The notes: generated by a model not told the origin, from the sequence alone. Positions 16,033-24,992 are shown, numbered from the stretch's first letter. The stretch: DNA of 64,000 nt from Acidimicrobiaceae bacterium (GCA_020637235.1 JACJWG010000004.1:62001-126000), one strand, 5' to 3'. Made by a program: numbers and translations.

Positions 16033-17793
16033 ATGGCTGCACGACGTCGGAAGCAGCGGACCGTCCGCGGGGTGATCCGGATCTCCTTCCTCCGTCGTCG
16101 GATGGGCCTCGCGACACGGGACGGCGTCGTCGCTGCGCTGGCGGTGCTCGTGATCGCAGGTGGGATCGGGTTCGTGGTCTACCGCAGCGCGGTGCGTGGC
16201 CTCGACACCGAGGTGAAGGCCCACCTGCGCAGCCTGGCCGACGGCGCCGCCGCCCTCACCGACGGCGATGGTCTGGCGCAGATCCGCGAACCGGACGACA
16301 AGGGCACCGAGTTGTACGAGCGGGTGCGCGACCCGCACAACCGACTGCTCGCCGCCAACCCCAACATCGCCTACATCTACACGGCGCGCATGGTGGACGA
16401 CCGGGTGTTCTTCATCACCGACGCCGCCGTCGTGGCGCCGGGCGAGGAGGACGACACGTCCGATGTGAACCTCGAGTACACCGACGCCACCGACGCGATG
16501 CGAACCGCGCTGATCGAGGAACGGGGCGTGGTGGAAGATCGCGCCTACACCGACGAGTGGGGCACGTTCCTCAGCGCCTACTCGCCCGTGTTCGACAGCT
16601 CGGGCGAGTTCGTCGGCGTCGTCGGCGCCGACATCGAGCTCTCCGAGTACGACGCCCGGATCGCCGCGATCCGGGGATCGCTCTGGATCGGGTTGGCGTT
16701 GGCGCTGGTGGCGTCGGCGCTGTGTGGCGCGGGCGTGTGGTTCCTGCGCCGGTCGGCGGTTCGCGCCGAGGCCGCGCAGGCCGAGGAACGAGCCACGTTC
16801 GAGCAGCGCGAACGCGACCGGGCCGAACAGGCCCGACTGTCGGAACTGGCGAGCCTTCGCCGCAGCGAAGAGGCACACGTCGCCGCCCTCGAGCAGTTGC
16901 GGGCCGAGCAGGTCCAGGCGGTGACGACCGAGGCCGAGGAGCGACGGCGTGCGGAGCTGTGCCGCCTCGCCGACGACCTCGACGTCTCGATCCGCGATCT
17001 GATCCGAGAGGTGCACGCCTCGGTGGATCGGATGCATGCGAGCGCAGCCAGCGTCACCCAGGTGGCCGGCGACATGATCGAGCGCTCGAACCGCGTCGCC
17101 GAGGTGGCCCACGACACGGTGGCGCTGTCGGCGCAGGGCACGACCGCCGCCGACGAGCTGAGCGCGTCCATCGCCGCGATCCGCCACCAGGCACGGCACT
17201 CCGACGAGATCGCCACCGCGGCGGTGCGACGCGTCGAACAGGCCAGAACGGCGATCGACGACCTGGCGTCCACGTCACGCAGCGTCGGCGACATCATCGG
17301 CTTCATCAACGGCATCGCCGGCCAGATCCGGTTGCTCGCCCTCAACGCCACGATCGAGGCCGCACGCGCCGGTGAGGCCGGCAAGGGGTTCGCGGTGGTG
17401 GCCAGCGAGGTGCGCGAGTTGGCCGCGCAGGTGAACGGGGCCACCGACGAGATCGCCCGCCAGATCGAGGAGATCCAGGGCGCGACACGTGTGTCGGTGG
17501 CGGACGTGTCGGACGTGGCCGCCACGATCGAGGAGGTGTCGTCGAGCATCCGGTCGATGGCCGGCGCCGTCGACGAGCAGGAACGCGCGAGCGTCGAGAT
17601 CGCGCGGATCGTCACCCGGTCGGTGCAGGGCGCCGATCGGATCAGCTCGACGATCGATGCGGTGCATGCCGGAGCCGAACACACCAGCCGCTCGGCCGAC
17701 GACGTGATCCGTGCCACCGACCAACTCGACGACCAGGCGAAGCTGCTCGAGCGCACCTTCGCCGACTTCCTCGTCTCCGTCCGTTCCGCGTAG
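16033..17793 (+). CDS. Methyl-accepting chemotaxis-type receptor
   Basis: The 586-residue receptor has TM1 at about 32-52, an extracytoplasmic sensor at about 55-213 (Cache-like, with IAYIYTARMVDDRVFFITD and YSPVFDSSGEFVGVVGADI) and TM2 at about 216-238. A long charged coiled coil leads to the MCP signalling domain. The conserved hairpin tip is near 430-470 (QIRLLALNATIEAARAGEAG, KGFAVVASEVRELA). A HAMP domain is not obvious. ATG 16033 is chosen for the complete N-terminus; GTG 16072 is an alternative. No che genes are nearby, so it may signal to a remote array or act outside chemotaxis. Confidence 0.88.
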   Translation: MAARRRKQRTVRGVIRISFLRRRMGLATRDGVVAALAVLVIAGGIGFVVYRSAVRGLDTEVKAHLRSLADGAAALTDGDGLAQIREPDDKGTELYERVRDPHNRLLAANPNIAYIYTARMVDDRVFFITDAAVVAPGEEDDTSDVNLEYTDATDAMRTALIEERGVVEDRAYTDEWGTFLSAYSPVFDSSGEFVGVVGADIELSEYDARIAAIRGSLWIGLALALVASALCGAGVWFLRRSAVRAEAAQAEERATFEQRERDRAEQARLSELASLRRSEEAHVAALEQLRAEQVQAVTTEAEERRRAELCRLADDLDVSIRDLIREVHASVDRMHASAASVTQVAGDMIERSNRVAEVAHDTVALSAQGTTAADELSASIAAIRHQARHSDEIATAAVRRVEQARTAIDDLASTSRSVGDIIGFINGIAGQIRLLALNATIEAARAGEAGKGFAVVASEVRELAAQVNGATDEIARQIEEIQGATRVSVADVSDVAATIEEVSSSIRSMAGAVDEQERASVEIARIVTRSVQGADRISSTIDAVHAGAEHTSRSADDVIRATDQLDDQAKLLERTFADFLVSVRSA

Positions 17794-17817
17794 CCCGGCG
17801 CGAGTCCGCACCTCGGC

Positions 17818-17858
17818 GCCCGTCCGGATCCTGGAGCCCGTCCGGATCCTGGAGCCCG
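17818..17858 (+). repeat. Two perfect 18-bp direct repeats plus a partial third
   Basis: GCCCGTCCGGATCCTGGA occurs at 17818-17835 and 17836-17853, followed by GCCCG. The repeats lie between the receptor stop and the DUF368 start and occupy the place of its leader and promoter. No function is evident. Confidence 0.85.
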
Positions 17859-17868
17859 AACCTCCATC

Positions 17869-18828
17869 GTGTCCGATGGTCTCGTAGCCTCTGGGGTCGT
17901 GCGTGAGATCCCCTTCACCGTCGCCCGTGGTTTCGTCATGGGATCGGCCGACCTCGTCCCCGGCGTGTCGGGCGGCACGGTCGCCCTCGTCTTCGGCATC
18001 TACCAGCGGCTGATCGACGCGATCCGCACCGGATCGCGGGCCATCGGCCACCTGCTGAAGGGTGACGTCGCCGGGTTCGTCGAGCGTCTCCGAGCCGTCG
18101 AGTGGCGGTTCCTGCTGCCACTCGTCGCCGGCATCCTGACCGCCGTCGTCACGCTGTCGGGACTGATCGAACACCTCCTCGAGAACCATCCCGTGCCCAC
18201 GTCGGGCGCCTTCATGGGCCTGGTGGCGGGATCGGTGATCGTGGCCTGGCAACTGCTCGAGACGCGAGACGGTCGGCGTCTGGGCACGTTGCTCGCGGTG
18301 GCCGGCGCCACCTTCGCACTGCTCGGCCTGCGGGAGGGCACCTCCGAGTCCACCGTCGGCCAGGCCGACGACGCGCACCTGCTGGCGTTCTTCGGCGGCG
18401 GCGCCGTCGCCATCTGCGCGATGATCCTGCCCGGCATCTCGGGTTCGTTCCTGCTGGTGACCATGGGCCTGTACGGTCCGGTGCTCGCTGCCGTGAACGG
18501 TCGCGACGTCGTGCAACTGGTCGTCTTCGCGCTCGGCTGCGTGGTGGGTCTGGGGCTGTTCTCGCAGGTGCTCCACTGGGCGCTCGCCAACCACTACGAC
18601 ACCGTGATGGCCGCTCTCATCGGACTGATGCTCGGATCGGTCCGCGTCGTGTGGCCGTGGCCCGCCGGTGTCGACAGCACCGCGATCGATGCGCCGTCCG
18701 ATCCCGTGTGGTCGACGCTGCTGCTGGCGCTGGGCGGGGTGGTCGTGGTGCTGGCGTTCAACGTGATCGGCACGCGCTTCGAGCACCGCAGCGCGCACGA
18801 CGAGGCAGCGGAGATCCGCTCGGTCTGA
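17869..18828 (+). CDS. DUF368 family polyprenyl-phosphate translocase-like membrane protein
   Basis: This 319-residue polytopic membrane protein carries the DUF368 signatures RGFVMGSADLVPGVSGGTVAL and AICAMILPGISGSFLLVTMGLY, an internal duplication of a (V/L)PG(V/I)SG motif. DUF368 proteins have been described as undecaprenyl-phosphate transporters (PopT) that recycle the lipid carrier across the membrane during envelope synthesis. The start may be GTG 17869 or GTG 17899; neither has a strong ribosome site. It stands alone between a chemoreceptor-like gene and a dioxygenase. Confidence 0.9.
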   Translation: MSDGLVASGVVREIPFTVARGFVMGSADLVPGVSGGTVALVFGIYQRLIDAIRTGSRAIGHLLKGDVAGFVERLRAVEWRFLLPLVAGILTAVVTLSGLIEHLLENHPVPTSGAFMGLVAGSVIVAWQLLETRDGRRLGTLLAVAGATFALLGLREGTSESTVGQADDAHLLAFFGGGAVAICAMILPGISGSFLLVTMGLYGPVLAAVNGRDVVQLVVFALGCVVGLGLFSQVLHWALANHYDTVMAALIGLMLGSVRVVWPWPAGVDSTAIDAPSDPVWSTLLLALGGVVVVLAFNVIGTRFEHRSAHDEAAEIRSV

Positions 18829-18893
18829 TTCGGCGCGCTCGGCGGGCGCGCTCGGACGCGCGACACTTCGGTCCGAGCGAGGGGGCACGTTCC

Positions 18894-19817
18894 ATGACCA
18901 CAGTCGAGACCGCACCGTCACATCCACGTCGGGCCGGTGAGCACCGCGAGCGACCCGGCTCGGTCGAGCGGCGACCCACCGTGTACGACGGCTTCACGGT
19001 CGCACCACTCACCCCGCACATCGGTGCCGAGGTCAGCGGGCTCGACCTCTCCGAGCCGCTCGACGGACCGACGGTCGCCGCGATCCGCTCGGCCTGGGCC
19101 GATTGGAGCGTGCTGGTGTTCCGCGACCAGCACCTGGACCGCGAAGCGCACAAGCGGTTCGGTCGCATCTTCGGCACCTTGCACACGCATCCGATGAACC
19201 ATGCCCGCGGTGGCGATCCCGAGATCCTGGTGGTCCGCACGACCGCCGACTCGGCGTACACCGCGGGCGACGGCTGGCACACCGACGTGTCGTGCGAGGC
19301 GATCCCGCCGATGGCCTCGGCGCTCTACATCACCGAGGTGCCGGAGTGCGGGGGCGGCGACACCTTGTACGCCGACATGTACCTCGCCTTCGAGATGCTG
19401 TCCGAGCCGATGCAGCGGATGCTCGAGGGTCTGACGGCGGTGCACGACGGCGCGCTGCCGTACGTCGGGGCCTACAAGTCGACGCCGCCGGACGGCGGCT
19501 ATCCGCGTCACGAGCACCCGGTGGTGACGGTGCACCCGGTGACGGGACGCAAGGTGCTCTACGTGAACAGCGGCTTCACCTCGCACATCCGTGGGCTGCA
19601 GCCGTGGGAGAGCCGAGCGATCCTCGACGCACTGTTCGAGATGATCGCGACCACCCCGCGGCTGTCGTGCCGGGTGAGGTGGGAGCCGAACACGCTGACA
19701 CTGTGGGACAACCGCTGCACTCAGCACCACGCCGTCTGGGACTACTACCCGCACACGCGCTCGGGTGAGCGGGTGTCGGTGGTCGGCGACGAGGCACCGG
19801 TCGGCGTCGCAGGCTGA
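18894..19817 (+). CDS. TauD/TfdA family Fe(II)/2-oxoglutarate dioxygenase
   Basis: This is a 307-residue 2-oxoglutarate-dependent oxygenase of the taurine dioxygenase family. The iron triad is HTDVSCEAIPP (H-x-D) and the distal His in CTQHHAVWDYYP. The 2OG-binding Arg is in HTRSGERVSVVG. The N-terminal fold element PLTPHIGAEVSGLDLSEPL is typical. GAGGGGGC lies about 10 nt before the ATG. Substrates in this family include taurine, alkyl sulfates and phenoxyacetates; none can be assigned here. The gene converges on the HTH regulator. Confidence 0.9.
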   Translation: MTTVETAPSHPRRAGEHRERPGSVERRPTVYDGFTVAPLTPHIGAEVSGLDLSEPLDGPTVAAIRSAWADWSVLVFRDQHLDREAHKRFGRIFGTLHTHPMNHARGGDPEILVVRTTADSAYTAGDGWHTDVSCEAIPPMASALYITEVPECGGGDTLYADMYLAFEMLSEPMQRMLEGLTAVHDGALPYVGAYKSTPPDGGYPRHEHPVVTVHPVTGRKVLYVNSGFTSHIRGLQPWESRAILDALFEMIATTPRLSCRVRWEPNTLTLWDNRCTQHHAVWDYYPHTRSGERVSVVGDEAPVGVAG

Positions 19818-19823
19818 CCGCGC

Positions 19824-20348
19824 TCAGGCACCCGTCGAACGGTGCGTCCGGGCGATCCGGCGTCCGACGTCGGCCATGGCGGCCCGGAGCTCCTCGGGCA
19901 GCAGGATCTCGACGTCGGGCGCCAGGGCGAGCAGCTCGCGCAGCGCGGTGTCGTACGAGTCGAAACGGAACGATCCCTCGATCCACTCGGGCCGGTCGGC
20001 GGGCGGCACGGCTCCCGGGCGTGGACGCCAGCCCTCCGGGTGTCCGTTCACGATCACCAGTTGCAGCGCTGCGGGCGTGAGCCGCACCCGCACCCGGCGC
20101 AGGTGCCCGCGCCCGACCGTCAGCCCCGGCGGCACGGGCGGGAGGGTGGTGCGGAACGTGTCGAGCAACTGGAAACCACCCGCCTGACCGCGAGTCGCAT
20201 ACACCGGCACGCCGGAGCTCGAGAGCGCCTCGAGGTCGCGCAGCACCGTGCGGACCGACACCTCCAGCTCGTCGGCCAGCGACGCAGCCGTGTGCCGTCG
20301 CCCGTCCTGCAGGATCAGCACCAGTCGCAGCAGCCGTCCCGCCCGCAT
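19824..20348 (-). CDS. Compact YafY/WYL-family-like regulator lacking a recognisable WYL domain
   Basis: The 174-residue protein has an N-terminal HTH of the DeoR/HTH_11 type (MRAGRLLRLVLILQDGRRHT, LEVSVRTVLRDLEALSSSG) followed by the GGFQLLDTFRTTLPP wing typical of WYL regulators. Its C-terminus (RPEWIEGSFRFDSYDTALRELL, LLPEELRAAMADVGRRIA) matches their WCX extension. The intervening ligand-sensing WYL domain, about 100-130 residues in full-length members, is not there. ATG 20348 is preferred because an upstream in-frame GTG would lie inside the palindrome at 20400-20422, which is probably this protein's operator. Confidence 0.78.
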   Translation of the reverse strand: MRAGRLLRLVLILQDGRRHTAASLADELEVSVRTVLRDLEALSSSGVPVYATRGQAGGFQLLDTFRTTLPPVPPGLTVGRGHLRRVRVRLTPAALQLVIVNGHPEGWRPRPGAVPPADRPEWIEGSFRFDSYDTALRELLALAPDVEILLPEELRAAMADVGRRIARTHRSTGA

Positions 20349-20399
20349 CGCTCCAGCCCTTCCCGTCGAACGCCGCTCCCGTCGAACGCGGCTCGACGA

Positions 20400-20422
20400 T
20401 TCATGACACATGGTGTCATGAA
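20400..20422. promoter_or_regulatory. Perfect operator-like palindrome in a divergent spacer
   Basis: TTCATGACAC, a 3-nt spacer and the exact complement GTGTCATGAA form a 23-bp perfect palindrome. It is 52 nt upstream of the compact HTH regulator and 90 nt upstream of the divergent conserved hypothetical gene. Its low G+C stands out from the surroundings. It is the obvious binding site for a dimeric regulator, most simply the neighbouring one. Confidence 0.75.
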
Positions 20423-20511
20423 CGGTCGTGCAGGATGATGGCCGGGCCGACGACGGCGACCGCGCCGACGATCACGTCGGCACGCACACACAAACGAACG
20501 AGGAGACGACC

Positions 20512-20928
20512 ATGGCCGATCACGTCGAGGGCAGCGGCACGACCGACGATCCGTGGATCCTGACCACCCCACCCGGTTCGTCGGAGTTCGACGCCTGGCG
20601 CGACGACACCGCCGATCCGCCCGCACTCCGCATCCGTGTGGGCTCGACCAACCTGAGCTATCACCTCCGCTGCATCGAGGATCTGCACGCGATGCTCGTC
20701 GCGCACGGCGACTGGATGCCGCTCGGCAACGCGGACGAGCAGAAGGAGGCCAAGCCGGGAACGGTGGAAGCCTGGGCTCGCTCGACCGACAATCCGGTCG
20801 GCGGCTGGTATGGCTTGCGAAAGGGGTACCGCGGCCGATTCGGCAACTACGTCCCGCCCGTGCTGGAGCACCTCGGACTCGCCGAGGTGGAGCACCTCCC
20901 GCGCAACAACCGCATGCGGGCCCGCTGA
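20512..20928 (+). CDS. Conserved hypothetical protein (DUF-type, 138 aa)
   Basis: This small soluble protein has strongly patterned motifs: DPWILTTPPGSSEFDAWRD near the start, RVGSTNLSYHLRCIEDLHAML in the middle, and VEAWARSTDNPVGGWYGLRKG with RGRFGNYVPPVLEHLGLAEV towards the end. I recognise the pattern as a widespread uncharacterised bacterial family but cannot give a function. The ATG at 20512 follows GAGGAG by 6-7 nt. It faces the compact HTH regulator across the 20400-20422 palindrome and may be its target. Confidence 0.75.
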   Translation: MADHVEGSGTTDDPWILTTPPGSSEFDAWRDDTADPPALRIRVGSTNLSYHLRCIEDLHAMLVAHGDWMPLGNADEQKEAKPGTVEAWARSTDNPVGGWYGLRKGYRGRFGNYVPPVLEHLGLAEVEHLPRNNRMRAR

Positions 20929-20954
20929 TCCTCGGTCAGCGGTACGCTCCGGCC

Positions 20955-21401
20955 ATGGGGTGGTGGTGGGCGCTCGTCGTGATCGGGCCAGCAGTGGCGA
21001 CCGCCGTGATCCTGGTCGTCGTGTTCGGCCGGGTGCGCAGGAGCATCGCCTCGGCGTCGTTCGACGAGGTCGAGCTCGACAGCGGCCTCGTGACGATGAC
21101 GTCGCGGTTCGTGGGCTTCCGGAGTGCGCGCCTGATCCGATCCGGGTTCCGGCGGGCGCCCGCCCGCGCCGTCCTGACCGCCAGCCATCTCCACCTGGTC
21201 GAGCGCCCGCAGCGGTACGGCGTCTTCGAGCGTCGCGACCTCGTCCGGTTCACCGTCGGGGAATCCGTCGGCGGGCTGCAGTTGCGTTCCGAGGATCCGC
21301 CGGGCGCCACGGGCGCGGTGGAGTACGTGGTGCCGGTCGCCGACCCGACACGGTGGATCGAGGCCCTCGTGCACGCGGGCGCTCGGCGAGCTGTCGGGTG
21401 A
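20955..21401 (+). CDS. Small membrane-anchored hypothetical protein
   Basis: The 148-residue protein starts with one transmembrane helix (WWWALVVIGPAVATAVILVVV). A soluble domain follows with a PH-like alternating strand pattern (GLVTMTSRFVGFRSARLIRSG, AVLTASHLHLVERPQRYGVF). I cannot assign a family. It starts 27 bp after the preceding conserved hypothetical gene in the same direction and ends 4 bp from the convergent monooxygenase stop. Confidence 0.6.
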   Translation: MGWWWALVVIGPAVATAVILVVVFGRVRRSIASASFDEVELDSGLVTMTSRFVGFRSARLIRSGFRRAPARAVLTASHLHLVERPQRYGVFERRDLVRFTVGESVGGLQLRSEDPPGATGAVEYVVPVADPTRWIEALVHAGARRAVG

Positions 21402-21405
21402 CCGA

Positions 21406-22878
21406 TCAGCGGATGACGAAGTCGGCGAACTTCGGCGCGGACATCTCCTCGACGAAGCGGGCGTGTGTGAACGTCCACGAGGCCGGCACTCCGCGCGCAT
21501 CGAGGTACCAGCTGTCGCAGCCCGTCACCCACACCGTGTGTTCCGCCGCTGCGCAGCGCTCCTGCTCGAAGCGCAGCATCGCCTCGTGGGTGGGACTCAC
21601 CTCGCGGTAGTCGCCACGGACGAGCCCGTCGATCAGTTGCATCGCGTACGCGAGCTGCCGCTCGGCCACCTCGATCAGCGAGAAGTTGCCGACCGGCCCG
21701 TTGGGGCCGTTCAGCATGAAGAAGTTGGGGAACTCGGGCACGGTGACGGAGAGGTACGCGACCGGGCTGGTCGCCCACACGTCGTCGAGATCGACCCCGT
21801 CCCGCCCGACGACGGTGGTCGGGCGGATGAACCGATCGGCCCGGAAGCCGGTGGCGAGCACGAGGACGTCGAGCTCGTGCAGGGTGCCGTCGGCGGTGCG
21901 GACACCTGCCGGTTCGACACGTGTGATCGGGTCTGTCACGAGGTGCGCGTGGGGTTGCTGGATCGCCTCGTAGAAGTCGCCCGACACCACCAGCCGCTTG
22001 CACATCGCCCGGTAGGTGGGGGTGAGCCGGCGCCGCAGGTCGGGGTCGCGCACGGTGGCGAGGTGCTCGCGGCACAGACGCTCCACCTCGGCGTGCTGCG
22101 GCGAATCGACCTCGGTGACGGCCGACACCACCCGCTCGATCATCGAGATCCGCAGCTTCTGCACGAACCGTTCGTACGCCTCGGGGTCGGCCCGGAACGC
22201 AGCCCGCTCGTCGTCGCTGTAGGCGGGGTTCGGCGAGGGATAGACCCACTGCGCAGTGCGCTGGAAGAGGTGGAACCGCTCGACGCGCGGCACCAGCGCC
22301 GAGGTGATCTGCACCGCCGTGGAACCCGTGCCGATCACGCCGACGCGGCGACCGTCGAGTGGCACGTCGTGATCCCAGCGTGCCGAGTGGAAGGATGAAC
22401 CGGCGAAGGTGTCGATGCCGTCGAGGCGGGCCACGTTCGGGTGGTGCAACACCCCCGTGGCGGCGATGACCGCCTCGAACCGGTCGGCGTGCCCGGACGC
22501 GGTGCGCAGGTTCCACCCGCCGTCCACGAACTCGAGGCCGGTGACCTCGTCGCCGAAACGAACCAGCGCCAGGACGCCGTGCTCGTCTGCGACGCGCTCG
22601 AAGTACCGCTGGATCTCCGCACCGTCGGCGTACCAACGGCTCCAGTCCGGGTTGCGGGCGAAGGTGTAGGTGTAGGAGTGGGCCGGCACGTCGCACGACA
22701 GGCCCGGGTACGTGTTCTCGCGCCAGGTGCCGCCCACACGATCGGCCTTCTCGAACACGACGCACTCGACGCCGCGCCGCCGCAGCTCGATCGCCGCGAG
22801 GATCCCCGCCATTCCTGCGCCGATCACCGCCACGCGCAACGGCGTCCTCGCCGGCGCTGCCCCTGGTGAGACGACCAT
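21406..22878 (-). CDS. Flavin-containing Baeyer-Villiger-type monooxygenase
   Basis: This is a 490-residue class B flavoprotein monooxygenase. It shows the FAD Rossmann motif VIGAGMAGILAAIEL, the aromatic FRENTYPG-like WRENTYPGLSCDVPAHSYTY, the Baeyer-Villiger fingerprint F-x-G-x3-H-x3-W (FAGSSFHSARW), and the NADPH motif VGVIGTGSTAVQI. Such enzymes insert oxygen next to a ketone to form esters or lactones. The next gene upstream, 40 bp away and co-directional, encodes a TetR regulator, with a palindrome in the gap. The substrate is unknown. Confidence 0.92.
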   Translation of the reverse strand: MVVSPGAAPARTPLRVAVIGAGMAGILAAIELRRRGVECVVFEKADRVGGTWRENTYPGLSCDVPAHSYTYTFARNPDWSRWYADGAEIQRYFERVADEHGVLALVRFGDEVTGLEFVDGGWNLRTASGHADRFEAVIAATGVLHHPNVARLDGIDTFAGSSFHSARWDHDVPLDGRRVGVIGTGSTAVQITSALVPRVERFHLFQRTAQWVYPSPNPAYSDDERAAFRADPEAYERFVQKLRISMIERVVSAVTEVDSPQHAEVERLCREHLATVRDPDLRRRLTPTYRAMCKRLVVSGDFYEAIQQPHAHLVTDPITRVEPAGVRTADGTLHELDVLVLATGFRADRFIRPTTVVGRDGVDLDDVWATSPVAYLSVTVPEFPNFFMLNGPNGPVGNFSLIEVAERQLAYAMQLIDGLVRGDYREVSPTHEAMLRFEQERCAAAEHTVWVTGCDSWYLDARGVPASWTFTHARFVEEMSAPKFADFVIR

Positions 22879-22883
22879 CGTCG

Positions 22884-22915
22884 GACGGTACCACCCCTGG
22901 CTGATGGGTACCGTC
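22884..22915. promoter_or_regulatory. Inverted repeat between TetR stop and monooxygenase start
   Basis: GACGGTACC (22884-22892) and GGTACCGTC (22907-22915) are perfect complements 14 nt apart. They fill the 40-bp gap just upstream of the monooxygenase ATG. This could be an operator for the adjacent TetR protein or an attenuating hairpin after the TetR gene. No U-tract follows, which favours an operator. Confidence 0.55.
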
Positions 22916-22918
22916 GCC

Positions 22919-23611
22919 TCAGTCGACGACCCGCTGTCCGCCCGGCCCGACCGGCGGGTTCGCCAGACCCTGCAGGCACAGATCGAGCATGTGGTCGAGT
23001 GCGGCGTCGAGGGGAACCGACACCTCGTCGGTCACATCGGGATCGGCGAGGCGCACCCGGCCGGCCACGAGCACCGCCGCGACCACCGATGGTTCGAGCG
23101 CGCGGAACGCCCCCAGCTCGATCCCGTTCTCGACGAGGCGCTCGATGACGGTGGCGGCGAACCGCAGGTGACGGTCGAGCAGCCGGCGCGCGCCCGGCAC
23201 GTCGGACAGATCGTCGTACGCCGCCGCCTGGAAGGCGTACCGGACGTCGGCGGTGACGTACTGGCGCAGTTGGGCCGCCGGCGTGGCGGCGGGATCGATC
23301 GACTCGAGTGCCTCGCGTCCGATGCGGTGCATGAATCGGTCGAGTGCGAGGAGGAACAGCTGGTCCTTGGAGGGCGCGAGCTCGTACAACGTGCGCCGCG
23401 AGCACTCGAGTCGCGCTGCGAGGGCTCCGATCGTGGAGGCCGCCAACTCACCGTCGAGCAGCAGTTGCTCCAGCCCGTCGAGCACCTGCCGATGCCGCGC
23501 CCCGAGCGCGAGTTCGTGCGTGGTGGACAACAGGGGTCTCGGCGCGCCGGTCAGCAGCGCGCGGACCGACACCTGGGGCGGCGTGGCTGGCACGGGGGCA
23601 GTGTCGCTCAC
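22919..23611 (-). CDS. TetR family regulator
   Basis: The 230-residue TetR protein (from GTG 23611) has its HTH at AASTIGALAARLECSRRTLYEL. The C-terminal sensing domain contains YVTADVRYAFQAAAYDDLSD. An upstream TTG-type extension to 23650 exists but lacks support. Being co-directional with the Baeyer-Villiger monooxygenase 40 bp downstream, it probably controls that gene. It is also divergent from the CNNM pair across a 91-bp spacer. Confidence 0.85.
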   Translation of the reverse strand: MSDTAPVPATPPQVSVRALLTGAPRPLLSTTHELALGARHRQVLDGLEQLLLDGELAASTIGALAARLECSRRTLYELAPSKDQLFLLALDRFMHRIGREALESIDPAATPAAQLRQYVTADVRYAFQAAAYDDLSDVPGARRLLDRHLRFAATVIERLVENGIELGAFRALEPSVVAAVLVAGRVRLADPDVTDEVSVPLDAALDHMLDLCLQGLANPPVGPGGQRVVD

Positions 23612-23702
23612 GGGTCGGGTGCACCGCAACGAAGGCGGCGGTCGGGTCACCGGTGATCGCTACGGTGACGCCGATGAGCGAACAGCCGCAGAGGACACGA
23701 CG

Positions 23703-24992
23703 ATGGACGTCCTGATCACCGTGAGCGTCATCGGCGTGATGGTCACGCTGAACGCGCTCTACGTGGCCGCGGAGTTCGCGACCGTCGGGTCGCGGAGGTC
23801 GCGGGTGCAGGAGCAATCCGAGGCGGGCAGCAGCGCCGCCCGCCGGCTGTTGGCGGTGCTCGCCGATCCGCACCGGCTGGACGCGTACGTGGCGGCCTGC
23901 CAGATCGGCATCACACTGAGCAGCCTGGTGGCGGGTGCCTACGGACAGGCACAGCTGACCCCACTGCTCGAACCGTCGCTCGGCAGCGTCGGCGGTCGGG
24001 GCGCCGCGATCGCGATCGTCCTCGTCGTGATCACGGCACTCCAGGTGGTGCTCGGTGAGCTCCTGCCCAAGACCGTCGCGCTGCGCTACCCCGAGCGACT
24101 GGCGATGGCGACGTTGCCGCCCATGCAGGTGAGCCAGTGGCTCTTCCGTCCACTCGTCGCCGTGTTCAACGGCTCGGCCTTCGCGCTGATGCGTCGGTGG
24201 CACCTCGACGTCGAGCACGGCCATTCGCACGTCCACTCGCCCGAGGAACTCGCCGGCCTGTATCGAGCGAGTGCCGACGCCGGCCTCATCGACGCCTCCG
24301 AACGAGACATGCTCGCCGGCATCCTGAGTGTGGAGTCGCGCATCGCTCGCGAGATCATGACGCCTCGCCCGCGGCTGACGACGGTCTCGTCCGCCACCAG
24401 CGTGGTCGATGCCCTCGCCAGGGTGGCAGGAGGACCTCACACCCGGTTCCCCGTCACCGGTGCCGGGGGCGACATCGTCGGCATCGCGCACCTCCGCGAC
24501 ATGTACGTCGCCGCACGGTCGGCGCACGGCGCGACGATCGACGACGTCACCCGGCCCGTGGTGGCCGTGGCAGAGGTCGTCACCGTTCCACACCTGTGGC
24601 GCACGCTGCGGACGGAACAGCAGCACTGTGCGCTGGTGGTGAACGAGTACGGCGACGTCGCCGGTCTGGTGACGCTCGAGGACGCGATCGAGGAGATCTT
24701 CGGCGAGGTGCACGACGAGTTCGACGTCGACGACGAGCCGATCGTCGTCGGAGACGGTCGCGTGTCGCTCCGTGGCGACGTCCTGCTCTCGGCCCTGTGG
24801 GACCGATTCGGCATCCGACCGGGCGTCGACGAGGTGGACACCGTGGGGGGTCTCGTCTGGCACCTGCTCGGACGCCTGCCCCAGACGGGTGACACGGTCG
24901 CGCTCACGCCGGACGGACCCGAGCTGCGTGTCGACGCGATGCAGGGCCGTGCCGTGACCCGAGCCAGCTTCGCGGCAGGTGGCGGGCGATGA
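23703..24992 (+). CDS. CNNM/CorC (hemolysin-like) transporter-associated protein, full length
   Basis: The 429-residue HlyC/CorC family protein has an N-terminal CNNM membrane domain of three to four helices (LNALYVAAEFATVGSRRSR, QVVLGELLPKTVALRYPE). Two CBS modules follow (REIMTPRPRLTTV, ALVVNEYGDVAGLVTLEDAI), then the EEIFGEVHDEFD motif and a C-terminal CorC_HlyC domain. The family is linked to Mg2+/Co2+ efflux or homeostasis. It overlaps the next CNNM gene by four bases (ATGA). Such tandem pairs are common in actinobacteria. Confidence 0.9.
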   Translation: MDVLITVSVIGVMVTLNALYVAAEFATVGSRRSRVQEQSEAGSSAARRLLAVLADPHRLDAYVAACQIGITLSSLVAGAYGQAQLTPLLEPSLGSVGGRGAAIAIVLVVITALQVVLGELLPKTVALRYPERLAMATLPPMQVSQWLFRPLVAVFNGSAFALMRRWHLDVEHGHSHVHSPEELAGLYRASADAGLIDASERDMLAGILSVESRIAREIMTPRPRLTTVSSATSVVDALARVAGGPHTRFPVTGAGGDIVGIAHLRDMYVAARSAHGATIDDVTRPVVAVAEVVTVPHLWRTLRTEQQHCALVVNEYGDVAGLVTLEDAIEEIFGEVHDEFDVDDEPIVVGDGRVSLRGDVLLSALWDRFGIRPGVDEVDTVGGLVWHLLGRLPQTGDTVALTPDGPELRVDAMQGRAVTRASFAAGGGR

